DNA from: Epidermidibacterium keratini
GTDB lineage: Bacteria; Actinomycetota; Actinomycetes; Mycobacteriales; Antricoccaceae
Length of the DNA stretch: 64,000 nucleotides
Direction: 5' to 3'
NCBI RefSeq assembly: GCF_009834025.1
Contig: NZ_CP047156.1
Span: 2,170,001 to 2,234,000, forward strand
Shown here: in pieces, positions 61,859 through 64,000 of the stretch
Layout: each line of letters opens with the position of its first letter
Numbering within the stretch: the first letter of the stretch is position 1
The notes under the pieces: model-generated
The model's input: only the letters and a program-made list of their open reading frames with translations
Database searches by the model: none
What the model was told of the DNA's origin: nothing
Position numbers and translations under genes: made by a program

Positions 61859-63457
61859 ATGCCCAAGCTCCCTGAATCCGACAGTGAGTCCATCGCCACT
61901 GCGCCGAGCGAGGAGGCCAAGATCGGATCGACGACCGACACTGGCGCTCCCGCCGAGAGCGACCGCAACAGCCTGACCGTCGGCCCCGACGGCCCGATCC
62001 TGTTGCACGATGCCCACTTCGTAAACCAGATGGCTCACTTCAACCGTGAGCGCGTGCCCGAGCGCAACGTCCACGCCAAGGGCTCCGGGGCATTCGGTGA
62101 GTTCGAGACCACCGAGGACGTCAGCAAGTACACCAAGGCTGCGCTCTTTCAGCCCGGGGTGAAGACTGAGATGCTCGCCCGCTTCTCCACGGTCGCCGGC
62201 GAGCAGGGCTCCCCGGACACGTGGCGTGACCCCCGCGGCTTCGCGCTGAAGTTCTACACGACCGAGGGCAACTACGACCTTGTCGGCAACAACACGCCGA
62301 TCTTCTTCGTGCGCGACACGATGAAGTTCCCGCACTTCATCCGCTCGCAGAAGCGCCGCGGCGGCAACGGCCTGCGCGACAACAACATGCAGTGGGACTT
62401 CTGGTCGCTGAACCCCGAGTCGGCGCACCAGGTCACCTACCTCATGGGAGATCGCGGCATCCCGCGCTCCTACCGTCAGATGAACGGCTACGGCTCGCAC
62501 ACCTACATGTGGACCAACGAGGCCGGCGAGAAGCACTGGGTCAAGTACCATTTCCACAGCAACCAGGGTGTCGCCGGGCTCACCGACGAGGAAGCCACCA
62601 AGATCGCCGGCGAGGACGCCGATTTCCACCGGCGCGATCTGTATGACTCGATCGACAAGGGCGACTTCCCGAGCTGGACGCTGTCGGTGCAGCTCATGCC
62701 GTACGACGACGCGAAGACCTACCGGATCAACCCGTTTGACCTCACCAAGATCTGGCCGCACTCGGACTACCCGCTGATCAAGGTCGGCACGATGACCTTG
62801 AACCGCAACCCGGCCAACTTCTTCGCCGAGATCGAGCAGGCCGCGTTCGAGCCGAGCGCAACCGTGCCCGGCATCGGCTTCTCGCCGGACAAGATGCTGC
62901 TGGGTCGCGTCTTCGCATACGGCGATACGCACCGCTACCGCATCGGTCCGAACTACCACCAGCTGCCGGTCAACCAGCCGAAGGCGGTCGAGAAGCACAA
63001 CACCTACACCCAGGACGGGCCGATGGCCTACCACCACCACGGTGACGAGCCGGTCTACGCACCGAACTCGTTTGGCCGCGGGTACGCCGATAACACCGGC
63101 CCCATGCCCGAAGGCTGGGAGACCGACGGTGACATGGTGCGTCAGGCCTACACGCTGCGTGAGGACGATGACGACTTCTCGCAGGCCGGCACGCTCGTGC
63201 GTGAGGTGTGGACCGACGAGATCCGCGAGAACTTCGTCAAGACGGTCGCCGGGCACTTGCTCGGCGGGGTAACCGGCGACGTACTCGAGCGCGCCTTCGC
63301 CTACTGGAAGGCCGTGGACGAGCAGACCGGCAAGAAGATCGAGGAGCTCGTGCGTTCCGGCGGGCCAAACGCCAACCCGGGCGGACAGCCGGAGGCTGCG
63401 GTCGAGAACGCCGAGGCCGGCACGGTCGCGGAGTCCGAAAGCACTGCATCCAAGTAG
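61859..63457 (+). CDS. Monofunctional heme catalase
   Basis: A 532-residue small-subunit (clade 3) catalase. The distal His is in [17 protein letters not shown], Asn in [10 protein letters not shown], and the proximal heme-ligand Tyr in [14 protein letters not shown]. It breaks H2O2 into water and oxygen in the cytoplasm. An acidic N-terminal tail of about 35 residues and an Ala/Glu-rich C-terminal tail are likely disordered. GGAG lies 8 nt before ATG 61859. It follows soxR and a FurA-like box, so the region deals with oxidative stress. Confidence 0.97.
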   Translation: MPKLPESDSESIATAPSEEAKIGSTTDTGAPAESDRNSLTVGPDGPILLHDAHFVNQMAHFNRERVPERNVHAKGSGAFGEFETTEDVSKYTKAALFQPGVKTEMLARFSTVAGEQGSPDTWRDPRGFALKFYTTEGNYDLVGNNTPIFFVRDTMKFPHFIRSQKRRGGNGLRDNNMQWDFWSLNPESAHQVTYLMGDRGIPRSYRQMNGYGSHTYMWTNEAGEKHWVKYHFHSNQGVAGLTDEEATKIAGEDADFHRRDLYDSIDKGDFPSWTLSVQLMPYDDAKTYRINPFDLTKIWPHSDYPLIKVGTMTLNRNPANFFAEIEQAAFEPSATVPGIGFSPDKMLLGRVFAYGDTHRYRIGPNYHQLPVNQPKAVEKHNTYTQDGPMAYHHHGDEPVYAPNSFGRGYADNTGPMPEGWETDGDMVRQAYTLREDDDDFSQAGTLVREVWTDEIRENFVKTVAGHLLGGVTGDVLERAFAYWKAVDEQTGKKIEELVRSGGPNANPGGQPEAAVENAEAGTVAESESTASK

Positions 63458-63540
63458 CCGATCCATCGGTGATCGAGCAGTGAGGGAGCGCTAGCGACTG
63501 AGCGGTTGCCGAGATCACTCGTGAGGTGGTCTCGACAACC

Positions 63541-63628
63541 GGCGCTCGCCTAGCGGCTCGCGCCTGCTCGACCACCGGGCCGGGGGCGCTCGCCTAGCGG
63601 CTCGCGCCTGCTCGACCACCGGGGCGGG
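63541..63628. repeat. 44-bp tandem direct repeat
   Basis: The 44-nt unit starting GGCGCTCGCCTAGCGGCTCG occurs at 63541 and 63585 with a single change. The Arg/Ser-rich reading across it is not a gene. The preceding 60 nt (GAGGGAGCGCTAGCGACTGAG and GGTGGTCTCGACAACC) are of the dispersed type often seen after genes in actinobacterial genomes. It fills most of the 195 nt between catalase and pruA. Confidence 0.88.
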
Positions 63629-63652
63629 TGGTGCGGATCGCAGGTATATCGG

Positions 63653-64000
63653 CTAGTTTTCGATTTGGTGGGGGTAGGTCACCGAGCGCGGCGGGACGAA
63701 CGTCTGCTTGATCGCGCGCGGCGAGACCCACCGCGTCAGGTTAAACGGCGAGCCGGCCTTGTCGTTAGTTCCCGATGCCCGCGCGCCACCGAACGGCTGC
63801 TGGCCAACGACCGCGCCGGTCGGCTTGTCGTTGACGTAGAAGTTGCCGGCCGCGTTGCGCAGCGTCGTACTCGCCTGGGAGATCGCCGCGGCATCGCGCG
63901 CGATGATCGCGCCGGTCAGCGCATAGGCGCTCGTCGAGTCAATCAACCGCAGCACCTTCGCATAGTCGCGGTCGTCGTAGACGTAGACGCTCAGGATCGG
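63653..64000 (-). CDS. pruA: 1-pyrroline-5-carboxylate dehydrogenase, C-terminal part (runs off right edge)
   Basis: The last 115 residues of a PruA/RocA-type aldehyde dehydrogenase. ILSVYVYDDRDYAKVLRLID, STSAYALTGAIIARD, NAAGNFYVNDKPTGAVVGQQPFGGARASGTNDKAG and the C-terminal SPRAIKQTFVPP match the family. It oxidises glutamate semialdehyde to glutamate in proline breakdown. The catalytic Cys and the N-terminal part lie beyond 64000. The frame is open to the window edge. Confidence 0.94.
   Translation of the reverse strand, partial: PILSVYVYDDRDYAKVLRLIDSTSAYALTGAIIARDAAAISQASTTLRNAAGNFYVNDKPTGAVVGQQPFGGARASGTNDKAGSPFNLTRWVSPRAIKQTFVPPRSVTYPHQIEN

Noticed and set aside
61844-63466. 540-codon minus-strand frame opposite catalase
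   Set aside because: Antisense shadow; repetitive Val/Arg/Gly composition and no domain.
63541-63628. Phage or island attachment site
   Set aside because: No tRNA, integrase or mobile genes are close and the two copies are immediately adjacent.

Overview
The window is 64 kb of high-GC DNA from an actinobacterium. The pointers are a SAM-IV riboswitch, a mycobacterial-type DinB2 polymerase, a polyprenol-phosphate mannosyltransferase, a lon gene behind an HspR-type HAIR element, a 1,650-residue NAD-glutamate dehydrogenase, a tricorn protease, leaderless starts and many GTG starts. The genus is not clear; a relative of Mycobacteriales, Geodermatophilales or Nakamurellales is plausible. I saw no tRNA, rRNA, CRISPR array, phage or transposase gene.

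Region 1-22 kb is mostly housekeeping and regulation. It holds a SAM-IV-controlled transporter and flavin monooxygenase pair (sulfur acquisition), a CitE-like lyase, DinB2, an OmpR-type two-component system, a Na+/H+ antiporter, a structured intergenic RNA ending in a textbook terminator, an SDR with an altered active site, an ArsR regulator with a poly-lysine tail, tricorn protease, an MFS pump, Lon, SerA, a DoxX-like/MarR divergent pair, an AI-2E-family permease, a thioesterase and a dolichol-phosphate-mannose-type synthase.

Region 22-52 kb is a large cell-envelope locus. Two secreted wall proteins (an amidase and a lysozyme-like protein) share a ~65-residue SH3-like repeat and bracket the polysaccharide genes. 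The forward operon at 25.5-33.4 kb is the most unusual part. It encodes a GnnB/GnnA-like pair that would make a 3-amino-sugar nucleotide, a true LpxA homologue, a dedicated acyl carrier protein, a FabG-like reductase, an AMP-ligase, LuxE and LuxC acyl-reductase homologues and a phosphopantetheinyl transferase. Together this looks like a self-contained pathway for acylating a sugar nucleotide and/or reducing an acyl chain, in a lineage that has no lipid A. The rest are glycosyltransferases, sugar-modifying enzymes, a flippase-like protein, GT-C-like membrane proteins, a methyltransferase with a C-terminal coiled coil, and a Wzt/Wzm ABC exporter whose ATPase carries a glycan-recognition tail.

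Region 52-64 kb holds NAD-glutamate dehydrogenase (split by a one-base frameshift at a C-run), a DUF985 cupin, a TetR regulator, PurU, a SoxR/MFS divergent pair with a perfect SoxR-type palindrome, catalase with a FurA-like box, and the C-terminus of PruA.

A family of 21-bp tandem repeats with core GATCCGAGAG occurs as four arrays: between lon and serA, after gdh, before tetR, and inside the start of purU, where it is translated.
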